Source: a virus. From it: a stretch of DNA of 27,816 nucleotides. Position 1 is the stretch's first letter; each line of letters starts with the position of its first letter. The stretch is from positions 1 to 27,816 of IMG/VR virus record IMGVR_UViG_3300001533_001179. One strand, given 5' to 3'. This document shows positions 1 to 6,021 of this stretch, piece by piece. The notes beneath the pieces are model-generated. The model was given only the letters and a program-made list of their open reading frames with translations, had not been told where the DNA came from and searched no databases. A program made the translations under genes and the position numbers.

Positions 1-75
1 ATCATTCGCCTTTTCGAATGCTGATTTCAACGTATCGGGGCTTGTATCTGTATTATTTATAACTTGTTTTGCCAT
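1..75 (-). CDS. 5' end of a probable phage structural gene (truncated by window edge)
   Basis: An ATG at 75 opens a frame of 25 codons that runs off the left edge of the window. The visible N-terminus begins MAKQVINNTDTSPDTLKSAF. Short N-termini of this 'INN-D-S-x-x-L-x-x-A/K' type are common in phage tail or fibre-associated proteins, but 25 residues cannot settle that. The ATG shares its A with the TAA stop of the upstream gene (TAATG), so translation is probably coupled and the gene belongs to the same minus-strand operon. Confidence 0.6.
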   Translation of the reverse strand, partial: MAKQVINNTDTSPDTLKSAFEKAND

Positions 76-263
76 TACGTATAAATTTCATATAATTTGT
101 CAAATTCACTATTCATCCAATCAAACCATAGCTTGATGCTTTGCTTTGTATCATCTGCTGTGACTTCATATAGACTGTCTGCTGTGATTCTCTCGCTATT
201 TGCACGTAGGTTCAACAATGAGCCTTGTCGTGTTATTCCGTATCCTAATCCAAGTGGTCTCAT
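75..263 (-). CDS. Small hypothetical protein in the structural operon
   Basis: This 62-residue protein begins MRPLGLGYGITRQG and ends acidic and aromatic (FDKLYEIYT). It has no signal peptide, membrane segment or family motif that I recognise. It starts 1 nt after the stop of the gene at 265-816 and its stop overlaps the start of the next gene, so it sits tightly inside a late operon. The position suggests a small virion or assembly protein, which is inference only. Confidence 0.6.
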   Translation of the reverse strand: MRPLGLGYGITRQGSLLNLRANSERITADSLYEVTADDTKQSIKLWFDWMNSEFDKLYEIYT

Positions 264-264
264 A

Positions 265-816
265 TTAGCCTTTTATTAAAATCATACTCCCGGCCGAAAG
301 TGTAATAGTAGAAAACCCTCCCGGAATTTCTATGAAAATACCTGCCGGAAGAGTAACTTCACTAAAATCACTATCCCCAGTGACTTTACTGCTATCAGTA
401 AGAGTGATAGCACTTACCGTTGCTTCCTCTAATACTAAAAATCCTGTGTAAGTTCCAGAAGTAGCTGCTCCTGTCCCTTCTAATACATGAATACCTACAT
501 TTGGAAATTGCTTTCCAAGTAAAGTATCTTGATTTTCTTCTGTCGCCACTCCTGAAGGAGCTGTGTCAGCTCCCACATCCAAAGCCTTCCACCAATTTAC
601 CCAAGCTGTAATATTAGCGTACCCATCACCATTGTCATCTTCAATCTCTGTCAAAGGAGTATCACTTACCCCTGTCGAATGAGTTTTGCTGTGAATACTT
701 ATCAAATCCCCGCTTTGTAATGAAGTAGTGTACTCCATTACCAAGTCTTCTATGGAAAACTCTTGGTTATTTATCCAAAGCCTTCCTGCTGTTGTTTGAT
801 GAATTACTTTTGTCAT
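265..816 (-). CDS. Probable phage structural (fibre- or decoration-like) protein
   Basis: The protein has 183 residues from the ATG at 816; an in-frame TTG at 822 is possible but less likely. The middle is acidic and rich in G, T and D. The C-terminal 60 residues alternate hydrophobic and polar residues with glycine turns (for example AGIFIEIPGGFSTITL and AGSMILIKG), a beta-rich pattern typical of the last domain of phage appendage and head-decoration proteins. No enzyme motif or membrane segment is visible. The gene lies downstream of the terminase genes on the same strand and almost abuts the next gene. Structural role is an inference from composition and context; the exact family is not recognised. 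Confidence 0.55.
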   Translation of the reverse strand: MTKVIHQTTAGRLWINNQEFSIEDLVMEYTTSLQSGDLISIHSKTHSTGVSDTPLTEIEDDNGDGYANITAWVNWWKALDVGADTAPSGVATEENQDTLLGKQFPNVGIHVLEGTGAATSGTYTGFLVLEEATVSAITLTDSSKVTGDSDFSEVTLPAGIFIEIPGGFSTITLSAGSMILIKG

Positions 817-827
817 AATCAAATATT

Positions 828-968
828 TTACCAGTTATTTACTTTTCTCTTCACCCAGTCTTTAAAACTTTGCCAAGTACCTTTTACCAACTCTGAGAAT
901 AAATGAGTTCTCCATTGAATTAAAGCAATCCAAAGTATCGTTGCAGTTAAAAATCCCCATCCAAACAT
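828..968 (-). CDS. 46-residue single-span membrane peptide
   Basis: A complete short frame starts at ATG 968 and ends with TAA at 828-830. The product begins MFGWGFLTATILWIALIQWR, a hydrophobic stretch of about 15 residues flanked by aromatic residues, and then a basic amphipathic tail (KGTWQSFKDWVKRKVNNW). It starts 12 nt after the TerL stop and ends 12 nt before the next ATG, so it fills a gap in the late operon exactly. A small one-span protein with a basic tail beside phage structural genes could be a holin-like or membrane-anchoring peptide, but nothing specific proves that. Confidence 0.6.
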   Translation of the reverse strand: MFGWGFLTATILWIALIQWRTHLFSELVKGTWQSFKDWVKRKVNNW

Positions 969-979
969 ATCATTATTAT

Positions 980-2539
980 TTAAGTTATTCTTCTAACGTT
1001 TCTTTTTCGAGTCAAATAATTAAATCCCTGAGCTGCTGCATCCACTTGGTCTTTATAAGTCGAAGCCGGAAACAGCATGTGCTCGTCAATAAAATCCTTG
1101 TTCCAGTTTGCAGTCCTGAGCATCACATTTCCATTATTCACTTGCACACTGTACGGGTCTGCCCTTGCCACCTTGTCCCCGGTAGGATTTTTTATCTCCA
1201 CGTGAAACCCAGCCAAGTTACGAACAGTACTCTCCGCACTCTCTTTTCCTCCACTTCCACCTTCCTGCTCAATTACAATATCCACTTTTCCTCCGTCTAC
1301 TTCCGCAGTCTGCCGGATTATCTTCTCTCTCACATCACTACTCCATTGTCCACGCTTTACATCGTCAATCAGAAACTTCCCGTCTTTCATTCTACTTATC
1401 CTGACTCCTACTGTGTAAGTCCCACTTTTCTGACTTCCTGCCTTGTCCCAAGACCGAACACTACGCAAGTAATCTTTTTCTTTAAAAATTTCACTTGTCA
1501 TTTGAAAGAAGTCGGTTTTGAACATCCCACCTCCCGCAGGAGCAGGGGACTGTCCGATCTGCCCGGCATAACCATATTGTCCCAAGTCAGATTCGAGTTC
1601 TTGAAGCACTTTCCAACTCAAACGATTTACGTCAAACAACCCATCCTTGTAATACTTGACAAGTTCTTTGGGTTTTACCATGTGTTTATAACCTCTTATT
1701 TCTCCGGGCATACAAATATGACGGGTGTTTTCTTTCTTTTTACTTAAAATGTGTCCGGTAGGATCTTCCCGGCTAAGTCTTTGCATAATCCCGATAGTCA
1801 CACTCACTTCTTTGTTTGTCTTACGAGTAGGAAGTGTTTCATCAATCCACCGGTTAGCTATGTCAAGTTGAATTTCACTAAAAGACTGTTGAGGGTTAAT
1901 CGGATCATCCCAGATAATAATATCACCGTGAAAACCGGTAAGAGTACCTCCTACTGAAGTACTAAACCGGTTTCCTCCTGACTTCTCTCTGGCAAAATAA
2001 TTATTAATTAAACTCGGAATTTTCTTGACTATCTTAAAGTTTCCTTTCGTGTCTTTGTCGGACTTAATGTCAATGTCGGGATAAATCTCTTTAAACTTTT
2101 GTGATTTTACCAAATCCCGGCAATACTCTGCACTTTCCAATGATAAAGCACTTGAGTAACTCGCCGTAATAAATCTCATCCAGTACCATTGTGTCCAACA
2201 CCAAACCGGGAATACTATACTACACAGAATTGTTTTGGTGCTTCCCGGCGGTACATTGATAAGCAAGTCATGTTTCTTTCTTTCCCTTCTGCCTACTCTC
2301 CTTGCCACTTCCTCCAACTCATCACACAAGTATTTAATATGCCAGTTATCCACGAATGGTTGGCCACTGAGTTCCGGCCAAGCCCACCGTAAAAAGTGGT
2401 ACAAGCTCCTGTTATTAAGTTCACGGGTAATCAACCGGGGATTTTCCACAGCTTTTTTGAGCGTGGGACTTCTTAACAACTCCTGTACTACTTCGTTGTT
2501 CTCGACTTTCTCTTTCAATATTTCGGTTTCGCTACTCAT
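980..2539 (-). CDS. terL: Terminase large subunit (TerL), packaging ATPase-nuclease
   Basis: TerL translocates DNA into the prohead and cuts the concatemer. The 519-residue length is typical. The ATPase half has a Walker A at about residues 97-103 (PPGSTKT, the deviant form without the usual GK pair that is common in this group) and a Walker B at about 205-213 (GDIIIWDDP). The RNase H-like nuclease half has acidic residues in the expected order: D365 in RSWDKAGS, E424 in IVIEQEGG, and D500 in KDQVDAAAQGF. The start codon follows the stop of the upstream TerS gene directly with no spacer. It is probably read from the same promoter as TerS. Confidence is high; the packaging strategy (cos or pac) cannot be read from this gene alone. 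Confidence 0.93.
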   Translation of the reverse strand: MSSETEILKEKVENNEVVQELLRSPTLKKAVENPRLITRELNNRSLYHFLRWAWPELSGQPFVDNWHIKYLCDELEEVARRVGRRERKKHDLLINVPPGSTKTILCSIVFPVWCWTQWYWMRFITASYSSALSLESAEYCRDLVKSQKFKEIYPDIDIKSDKDTKGNFKIVKKIPSLINNYFAREKSGGNRFSTSVGGTLTGFHGDIIIWDDPINPQQSFSEIQLDIANRWIDETLPTRKTNKEVSVTIGIMQRLSREDPTGHILSKKKENTRHICMPGEIRGYKHMVKPKELVKYYKDGLFDVNRLSWKVLQELESDLGQYGYAGQIGQSPAPAGGGMFKTDFFQMTSEIFKEKDYLRSVRSWDKAGSQKSGTYTVGVRISRMKDGKFLIDDVKRGQWSSDVREKIIRQTAEVDGGKVDIVIEQEGGSGGKESAESTVRNLAGFHVEIKNPTGDKVARADPYSVQVNNGNVMLRTANWNKDFIDEHMLFPASTYKDQVDAAAQGFNYLTRKRNVRRIT

Positions 2540-3148
2540 TTACTGCTCTTCAAAGTCCACGTCCTCGACTTCTCCTTGTCCAAGCTTACTTAACACCTCA
2601 AGTTCTTCTATTGAAAACTGTGATAAGTCCACTTGGTGGTGCATGGTAATGTTTCCTTTAACTTCCACCCGGTCACTCCACACTTCCGGTTGACGGGCTT
2701 TTAGCCACTTAATAGCTGCTGTAACGTTGGGCGGGTAATGTTTTACCGTGTCCACTTCCAAAGGCTCCACCCATTCCCTGATTGTACGTCCTTTGCTATC
2801 AAATTCCCTTTGTTTGTTTGAGATAATCACTTTGTCCGGGTGACTGTAACCGAGTGCTGCTTCGTACAATGCCTTAGCCACTTTCGCATCAGCCAAATCC
2901 CTTCCTTTGATTATTGCTTTTCTGAACTTCGGATACTTGTTCTGCCATGTATTAATTGTCTCAACAGTAACTTCAAATACTTGGGCAAGTTGCACTAAAG
3001 TACATCCCATAAGTGTAAAGTAATATGCGTGCCTTGCAAACTCTTCCTGATACTTCACGTTTACCACACCGACTTCTTTTCGTTTACTTGGCAAAAACTT
3101 TGGTTCCGGTAACTTACGTATACGCTTATTTTTCCTCGTTCTTTTCAT
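2540..3148 (-). CDS. terS: Terminase small subunit (TerS), DNA recognition
   Basis: TerS proteins bind the packaging site and hand DNA to TerL. This 202-residue protein has a basic N-terminus (MKRTRKNKRIRKLPEPKF) and then a helix-turn-helix stretch at about residues 40-75 (GCTLVQLAQVFEVTVETINTW). A helical region follows with the typical A-L-Y-E-A-A-L-G-Y-S-H sequence, and the C-terminus is acidic. The ATG at 3148 is preferred to the in-frame TTG at 3157 because the TTG lies inside the palindrome that overlaps the promoter. Placement directly before TerL supports the call. Confidence 0.82.
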   Translation of the reverse strand: MKRTRKNKRIRKLPEPKFLPSKRKEVGVVNVKYQEEFARHAYYFTLMGCTLVQLAQVFEVTVETINTWQNKYPKFRKAIIKGRDLADAKVAKALYEAALGYSHPDKVIISNKQREFDSKGRTIREWVEPLEVDTVKHYPPNVTAAIKWLKARQPEVWSDRVEVKGNITMHHQVDLSQFSIEELEVLSKLGQGEVEDVDFEEQ

Positions 3149-3149
3149 A

Positions 3150-3172
3150 TTTCCCAAAAAACTTTTGGGAAA
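3150..3172. promoter_or_regulatory. 10-bp palindrome overlapping the terminase promoter (candidate operator)
   Basis: The arms TTTCCCAAAA (3150-3159) and TTTTGGGAAA (3163-3172) are perfectly complementary around a 3-nt centre. The right arm covers most of the -7 box, and the left arm reaches 2 nt from the TerS start codon. The arm sequence TTTCCCAAAA recurs exactly at 3427-3436. A repressor or activator site controlling late transcription fits this position. In RNA it could also form a hairpin masking translation initiation. Confidence 0.6.
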
Positions 3173-3199
3173 GGTACAGTTTAATAATTAAAAAGCAAA
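3169..3199 (-). promoter_or_regulatory. Bacteroidota-type promoter for the late/terminase operon
   Basis: On the minus strand, TTTG (3199-3196) is followed after 19 nt by TACCTTTC (3176-3169). This matches TTTG-N19-21-TAnnTTTG except for the last base. Transcription would start near 3162, about 14 nt before the TerS ATG, inside the palindrome. Confidence 0.6.
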
Positions 3200-3776
3200 C
3201 TCTTTTACTACCCTAAAAGTAAACTTTACTCTCACTTCTTAAATCACTCCGCTATTACTCATCCTTTTTAACAAAATATTTAATTATATGGACAAGTTAC
3301 TCTCCTATACTTCCCTGTACTTCCCTTAAAATCCCCAATAACTTACGATTTGAAAGTTGTCCCTATTGGTGACAACAACTAAATTGAAAGTAAAAACACA
3401 ATATTACTATCAATATGAAAGTTCCCTTTCCCAAAAGTCCCAAAATTTTTCCAGAAATTTTTTTAAAATCCACTAAAATCCAACTTTTTTCAAAAAAATA
3501 TGGAAAAGTTGTATTAAAAGTAACACAAGTAATGGTAATAATATCAAAACTTACCATACATATCTCTGTACATTCCCTATAATCCTTGTAATCCATACAT
3601 ATTCCCTGCTACTTGATACAAATCCAAATTCCTGTAAGCCCTGTAAACAAGTCCAAATTTCCTTAAAAGTTCAAAAAATACGGCAGATTTTTTTAGGGGT
3701 TCGTCCGCCCACTCACGTTCCCGCACCCGCCACTTGCATGAGTTGGTCTTGGTGTTTGTGTTATCGGATTGTGCCG
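3200..3776. other. Non-coding divergent region with scattered TTCCCTRTA-like motifs
   Basis: No convincing gene is present between the two divergent operons. The stretch is A/T-rich with short motifs of the type TTCCCTGTA or TTCCCTATA at about 3311, 3321, 3422, 3573 and 3602, plus related CCCTGTA and TCCCTATT forms at about 3639 and 3360. A TTTCCCAAAA element lies at 3427-3436, and a short C-rich stretch at about 3700-3735 comes before the tandem array. These may be protein-binding sites for an origin, packaging site or regulator, which is inference. The minus-strand frame at 3363-3596 shows no protein-like composition. Confidence 0.45.
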
Positions 3777-3980
3777 GGTATCTGGGACTGGTATCTGGGA
3801 CTGGTATCCGGGACCGAGTATCGGGGTTTGGTATCCGGGACCGAGTATCGGGGTTTGGTATCTGGGACTGGTATCCGGGACCGAGTATCGGGGTTTGGTA
3901 TCTGGGACTGGTATCTGGGACTGGTATCCGGGACTGGTATCTGGGACTGGTATCCGGGACTGGTATCTGGGACTGGTATC
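3777..3980. repeat. 13-bp tandem repeat array (iteron-like)
   Basis: Twelve copies of a 13-bp unit, GGTATCTGGGACT or its variant GGTATCCGGGACT/C, are mostly head to tail. Three are followed by a 14-bp variant GAGTATCGGGGTTT (3816-3829, 3843-3856, 3883-3896). The last partial unit ends at 3980. The array is much richer in G than its surroundings and carries a GGG run every 13-14 bp. All three plus-strand frames stay open through it only because the unit lacks stop codons. The location in the divergent non-coding region, upstream of a strong promoter, suits an origin iteron, a centromere-like site or a G-quadruplex-prone element. Confidence 0.85.
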
Positions 3981-4177
3981 TTTTATTCAGGTTTGTTTAT
4001 CCGTTCTGGATTATTCCCTGTTCTGGATTGTTTGTTATATTGCCGTATGGTAACATATAGGACAATGTAATGACATAACCGTATTATATTGGTGTATTGG
4101 TATGGATTGATTTTTTTGCAGTGGTGCAAATTTGATTGAATGAATATCGGTCATATTCCGTTAACGTTTTTTAACAA

Positions 4178-4208
4178 TTGACGTGCATTTTTTAACGTTA
4201 TATATTTG
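4178..4208 (+). promoter_or_regulatory. Strong Bacteroidota-type promoter
   Basis: TTG (4178-4180) is followed after 20 nt by TATATTTG (4201-4208), a perfect match to TAnnTTTG. The spacer ends in the palindrome TAACGTTA (4193-4200), and a related TTAACG element starts at 4161, so the promoter may be controlled by a regulator. Transcription would start near 4214, about 55 nt before the ATG at 4269. Confidence 0.75.
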
Positions 4209-4268
4209 CAGGTATGGATTAATACCCCGATATTGTACGTATTGTTTAACCATTCTAATTTATTTGTT

Positions 4269-4850
4269 ATGAGTACACCAATTGACGTTACGAAATTGAC
4301 CGCTGAGCAATTCGCAGAATTGCAGGCACAGGTTACCGCACGCGCTGAAGAGCTGGCACGGATTGAAGCAGAACGCACCGAACAGGAACATGTTCAGAAC
4401 TGGATTGACGACCTGACCAAAGGTCTGACCGAAATGAAGGACGTTAACCGAGAATCCGTTTTGACGTTCGTATTTGAATCCGTTAAAGGTTTGGTGAACG
4501 ACGACAACAAAGAGGCGTTCACCGAATCCATTGTGGAATATTTGAAAGATTTGAACCCTAAAAAGGTCCGCAGAAGTGTCGGCAGTGGCAAAAGCTATTT
4601 TGAACCAGTGGATCCGAAACCCGGATCAAAGATGGCAGTTATTCGTGACCTTTTGCAGGCTAAACCAGTCACAAAGGACGAATTGACTACCGCAGTGGAA
4701 ACTAAATTTCCGGACATGGCCAAAAAGAACATATCTTGGGCTGTAAAACGTGCCCTCGGAGGTGCGCTGGCGGGGGTTGCCGAAAAGGACGGGAAGTATC
4801 ATATTCTCGCTGAGGGTCCGAAACCAACTGATCCGAAACCTGAAAAATAG
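4269..4850 (+). CDS. Putative DNA-binding protein: coiled coil plus C-terminal winged-helix-like domain
   Basis: This 193-residue protein starts at ATG 4269; the upstream in-frame TTG at 4206 lies in the promoter and is rejected. Residues about 5-40 are an Ala/Glu-rich coiled coil (LTAEQFAELQAQVTARAEEL). A helical middle follows, then a short linker with PVDPKPGSK. The last about 70 residues (AVIRDLLQAKPVTKDELTTA onward, ending WAVKRAL and a G-rich wing) read like a winged-helix domain. The coding sequence is noticeably richer in G and C than its neighbours, which may mean high expression or separate ancestry. It has its own promoter and a strong terminator. The architecture (oligomeriser plus wHTH) resembles nucleoid-type or partition adaptor proteins. 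Binding to the tandem array just upstream is a reasonable but unproven guess. Confidence 0.65.
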   Translation: MSTPIDVTKLTAEQFAELQAQVTARAEELARIEAERTEQEHVQNWIDDLTKGLTEMKDVNRESVLTFVFESVKGLVNDDNKEAFTESIVEYLKDLNPKKVRRSVGSGKSYFEPVDPKPGSKMAVIRDLLQAKPVTKDELTTAVETKFPDMAKKNISWAVKRALGGALAGVAEKDGKYHILAEGPKPTDPKPEK

Positions 4851-4867
4851 ATTTTTACCGGAGTTAT

Positions 4868-4898
4868 CCCGGACTGACTTTTCAGTCCGGGTTTTTTT
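4868..4898 (+). terminator. Intrinsic terminator
   Basis: A perfect 10-bp stem, CCCGGACTGA (4868-4877) with TCAGTCCGGG (4882-4891), has a 4-nt loop and is followed by seven T residues. It ends the transcript of the gene at 4269-4850. Confidence 0.93.
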
Positions 4899-4935
4899 GT
4901 GCTCAAAAGTATTCAAATGAGTAAAATTGAAAAGA

Positions 4936-5112
4936 ATGAAAAAATATAAAATTAAAATAGATGGAGAGGACTATATGATGACTCGCGAGGAAATAACTGG
5001 TATTTTGAATAAAAGATCAGCTAAAATATTCTTTAGAACTGTAAAACAGGGTGGAGAAATTAGTTTTCCATTCAATGCTATAAAACCCGAATATCGGGAA
5101 GTGGAGGCCTGA
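4936..5112 (+). CDS. Small hypothetical protein
   Basis: This 58-residue basic protein (MKKYKIKIDGEDYMMTREEI at its start) is read from ATG 4936; the in-frame TTG at 4927 gives three extra residues and is less likely. It looks like a compact alpha/beta fold with several lysines, but no family is recognised. Its last codons overlap the 5' strand of the tRNA-like hairpin at 5106-5153. Confidence 0.6.
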   Translation: MKKYKIKIDGEDYMMTREEITGILNKRSAKIFFRTVKQGGEISFPFNAIKPEYREVEA

Positions 5113-5153
5113 CTTGGTAGTTTTGCCGGAGTTCAATTCTCCGGCAGGCCACA
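5106..5153 (+). ncRNA. tRNA-like element lacking an anticodon arm (possible tRNA relic)
   Basis: GGCCTG (5106-5111) can pair with CAGGCC (5145-5150), followed by ACA like a discriminator and a partial CCA. A canonical T-arm sits inside: stem CGGAG/CTCCG with the loop TTCAATT (5132-5138), which fits TTCRANY. A D-loop-like TTGGTAG occurs at 5114-5120. There is no room for an anticodon arm. It might instead be a simple hairpin, since the stem GCCGGAG/CTCCGGC lacks a following T-run. Confidence is moderate that the resemblance is not chance. Confidence 0.4.
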
Positions 5154-5175
5154 AAAGTATTAAAACAAGTAAAAA

Positions 5176-5391
5176 ATGACAATAGAAAGACAAGAGTTCG
5201 GGCACTTGATTTTCCCAACTCTGAATGTACTGTTTATAATTGCACTCTTTATGCTCTTTTGTCTGGCAATTGATCTGCAAGAGTATGAAAGAAAAGCAAA
5301 AGAAAAACAGGAGTGGCTTAAAACTCACACTCCTGACGGGTTGAAATATACTTACACAAATGAAAACTTAAAAGACTATGAACTCAACTGA
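5176..5391 (+). CDS. Small single-span membrane protein
   Basis: The product has 71 residues. A hydrophobic helix at about residues 12-32 (IFPTLNVLFIIALFMLFCLA) is followed by a charged tail (QEYERKAKEKQEWLK), suggesting an N-out/C-in or similar topology. The 3' end overlaps the next gene by 14 nt. It is the first of four consecutive tiny genes, three of which encode membrane-spanning peptides. Function is unknown; holin, spanin-like or superinfection-exclusion roles are possible but not shown. Confidence 0.65.
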   Translation: MTIERQEFGHLIFPTLNVLFIIALFMLFCLAIDLQEYERKAKEKQEWLKTHTPDGLKYTYTNENLKDYELN

Positions 5392-5563
5392 AATCAAAAC
5401 CATTTTCAAGTACTTTATGGAACCTCACCAACTCCATGAAGAAGTTTGGATTATGAGACCGAAGTACAAAAACTTTGAACTCATCGTGTGCTGCTCCTAT
5501 AACAAGTGTTTTGAACTTGCTCAAAAACAGATTGAGGAAAACTTTAAATTTGTAAAGCCTTAG
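5378..5563 (+). CDS. Small hypothetical protein
   Basis: This 61-residue protein contains several aromatic residues and a pair of cysteines (LIVCCSYNKCFELAQKQIEE). It is probably soluble. It overlaps the end of the preceding gene by 14 nt, which indicates coupled translation. The composition is protein-like, but no family is recognised. Confidence 0.55.
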   Translation: MNSTEIKTIFKYFMEPHQLHEEVWIMRPKYKNFELIVCCSYNKCFELAQKQIEENFKFVKP

Positions 5564-5580
5564 AAAGGAGGTGTAAAGTA

Positions 5581-5685
5581 ATGTTCTCAGGTATATTTGC
5601 AGTAACTACTGCCGCAATACTTATCATTGCAGCAACAGTAGAAGTAATAATCATATTAAAAGAAAACCATGAAAAAAGAAACTAA
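5581..5685 (+). CDS. 34-residue membrane peptide with a true Shine-Dalgarno site
   Basis: ATG 5581 opens a 34-residue frame (start MFSGIFAVTTAAILIIAATV) that is almost entirely one membrane helix plus a short charged tail. It is preceded by GAAAGGAGGTG (5564-5574), an extended Shine-Dalgarno sequence with suitable spacing, which is rare among the A/T-rich leaders of this genome and supports real translation. The stop overlaps the next start by 17 nt. Confidence 0.6.
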   Translation: MFSGIFAVTTAAILIIAATVEVIIILKENHEKRN

Positions 5686-5782
5686 AAAACTTATCTGGCA
5701 AGCGATATTGTTCTTGGCAATATTGCTTTTCGCTATGATAGGAGAAAGTCTTATTGAAAAACTTTTAAAAGTCATACTATGA
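5669..5782 (+). CDS. 37-residue membrane peptide
   Basis: The frame starts at ATG 5669 within the end of the preceding gene and stops at TGA 5780-5782. A lysine-rich N-terminus (MKKETKKLIWQ) is followed by a hydrophobic helix (AILFLAILLFAMIG) and a short amphipathic tail. Its stop overlaps the next ATG in an ATGA arrangement, the signature of coupled translation, so this is likely a real gene of the small-protein cluster. Confidence 0.6.
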   Translation: MKKETKKLIWQAILFLAILLFAMIGESLIEKLLKVIL

Positions 5783-5964
5783 AAACTTTTTATCACTTGA
5801 AAATCTTTATGCGGGAATGTCGTATAGAAGATGTTCACGATTGGAATGAGAGAAGGGATCAAGCTAAAAAACTTTTCCCGCAAAAGTTAATAAACCGGCT
5901 CGACATGAGTGGGTTTATTAAAAGTGTAGTAAACCAAAAATCAAAACACTCTGACGAGTCCTGA
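5779..5964 (+). CDS. Small hypothetical protein whose 3' end overlaps a hammerhead ribozyme
   Basis: This 61-residue protein (start MKTFYHLKIFMRECRIEDVH) is charged and probably soluble. It is coupled to the preceding gene by an ATGA overlap. Its last seven codons and the TGA stop (5962-5964) form the stem I strand, catalytic core and stem II loop of the hammerhead at 5944-5999. Translation to the stop would therefore unfold the ribozyme, and cleavage would occur 28 nt beyond the stop. Function is unknown. Confidence 0.6.
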   Translation: MKTFYHLKIFMRECRIEDVHDWNERRDQAKKLFPQKLINRLDMSGFIKSVVNQKSKHSDES

Positions 5965-5999
5965 AAGGACGAAACCGGTGTGAAAGCCGGTAAGTGTTT
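5944..5999 (+). ncRNA. Hammerhead ribozyme (type I arrangement)
   Basis: All conserved parts are present in order. Stem I is AAACACT (5944-5950) with AGTGTTT (5993-5999), 7 bp. The core is CTGACGA (5951-5957). Stem II is GTCC/GGAC (5958-5961 and 5967-5970). GAAA lies at 5971-5974. Stem III is ACCGGT with GCCGGT (5974-5979 and 5986-5991), closed by the loop GTGAAA. The A15.1-U16.1 pair is A5974-T5991, and the cleavage triplet GTA (5990-5992) predicts a cut after 5992. Stem I is the open stem. Cleavage would give the downstream mRNA (gene at 6022) a 5'-hydroxyl end about 29 nt before its start codon. Confidence 0.93.
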
Positions 6000-6021
6000 A
6001 AAACTTTTAAAATTTATTGAT

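Noticed and set aside
941-1747. 268-codon plus-strand frame opposite TerL
   Set aside because: It is the antisense shadow of a well-supported terminase gene and has a low-complexity Ser/Cys/His/Phe composition.
3363-3596. 77-codon minus-strand frame in the non-coding region
   Set aside because: The sequence is A/T-biased with a low-complexity hydrophobic tail, and it has no coupled neighbours.
3777-3980. CRISPR array
   Set aside because: Units are contiguous without unique spacers, are only 13-14 bp long and have no nearby cas genes.
3734-4070. Three overlapping plus-strand open frames of 94-110 codons across the tandem array
   Set aside because: The 13-bp repeat lacks stop codons in every frame, so the openness is an accident of the unit. 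The products are frame-shifted versions of the same dipeptide-like repeats (LGLVSGTGI) with no plausible start or leader.
4206-4268. Longer N-terminus for the gene at 4269 starting at TTG 4206
   Set aside because: The TTG lies in the -7 box of the promoter and the extra residues (QVWINTPILYVLFNHSNLFV) are unlike the rest of the protein.
5980-6021. GTG start for the gene at 6022
   Set aside because: The GTG is in stem III of the hammerhead and upstream of its cleavage site, and the extra residues show no conservation-like pattern; ATG 6022 has an A/T-rich leader typical of this genome.
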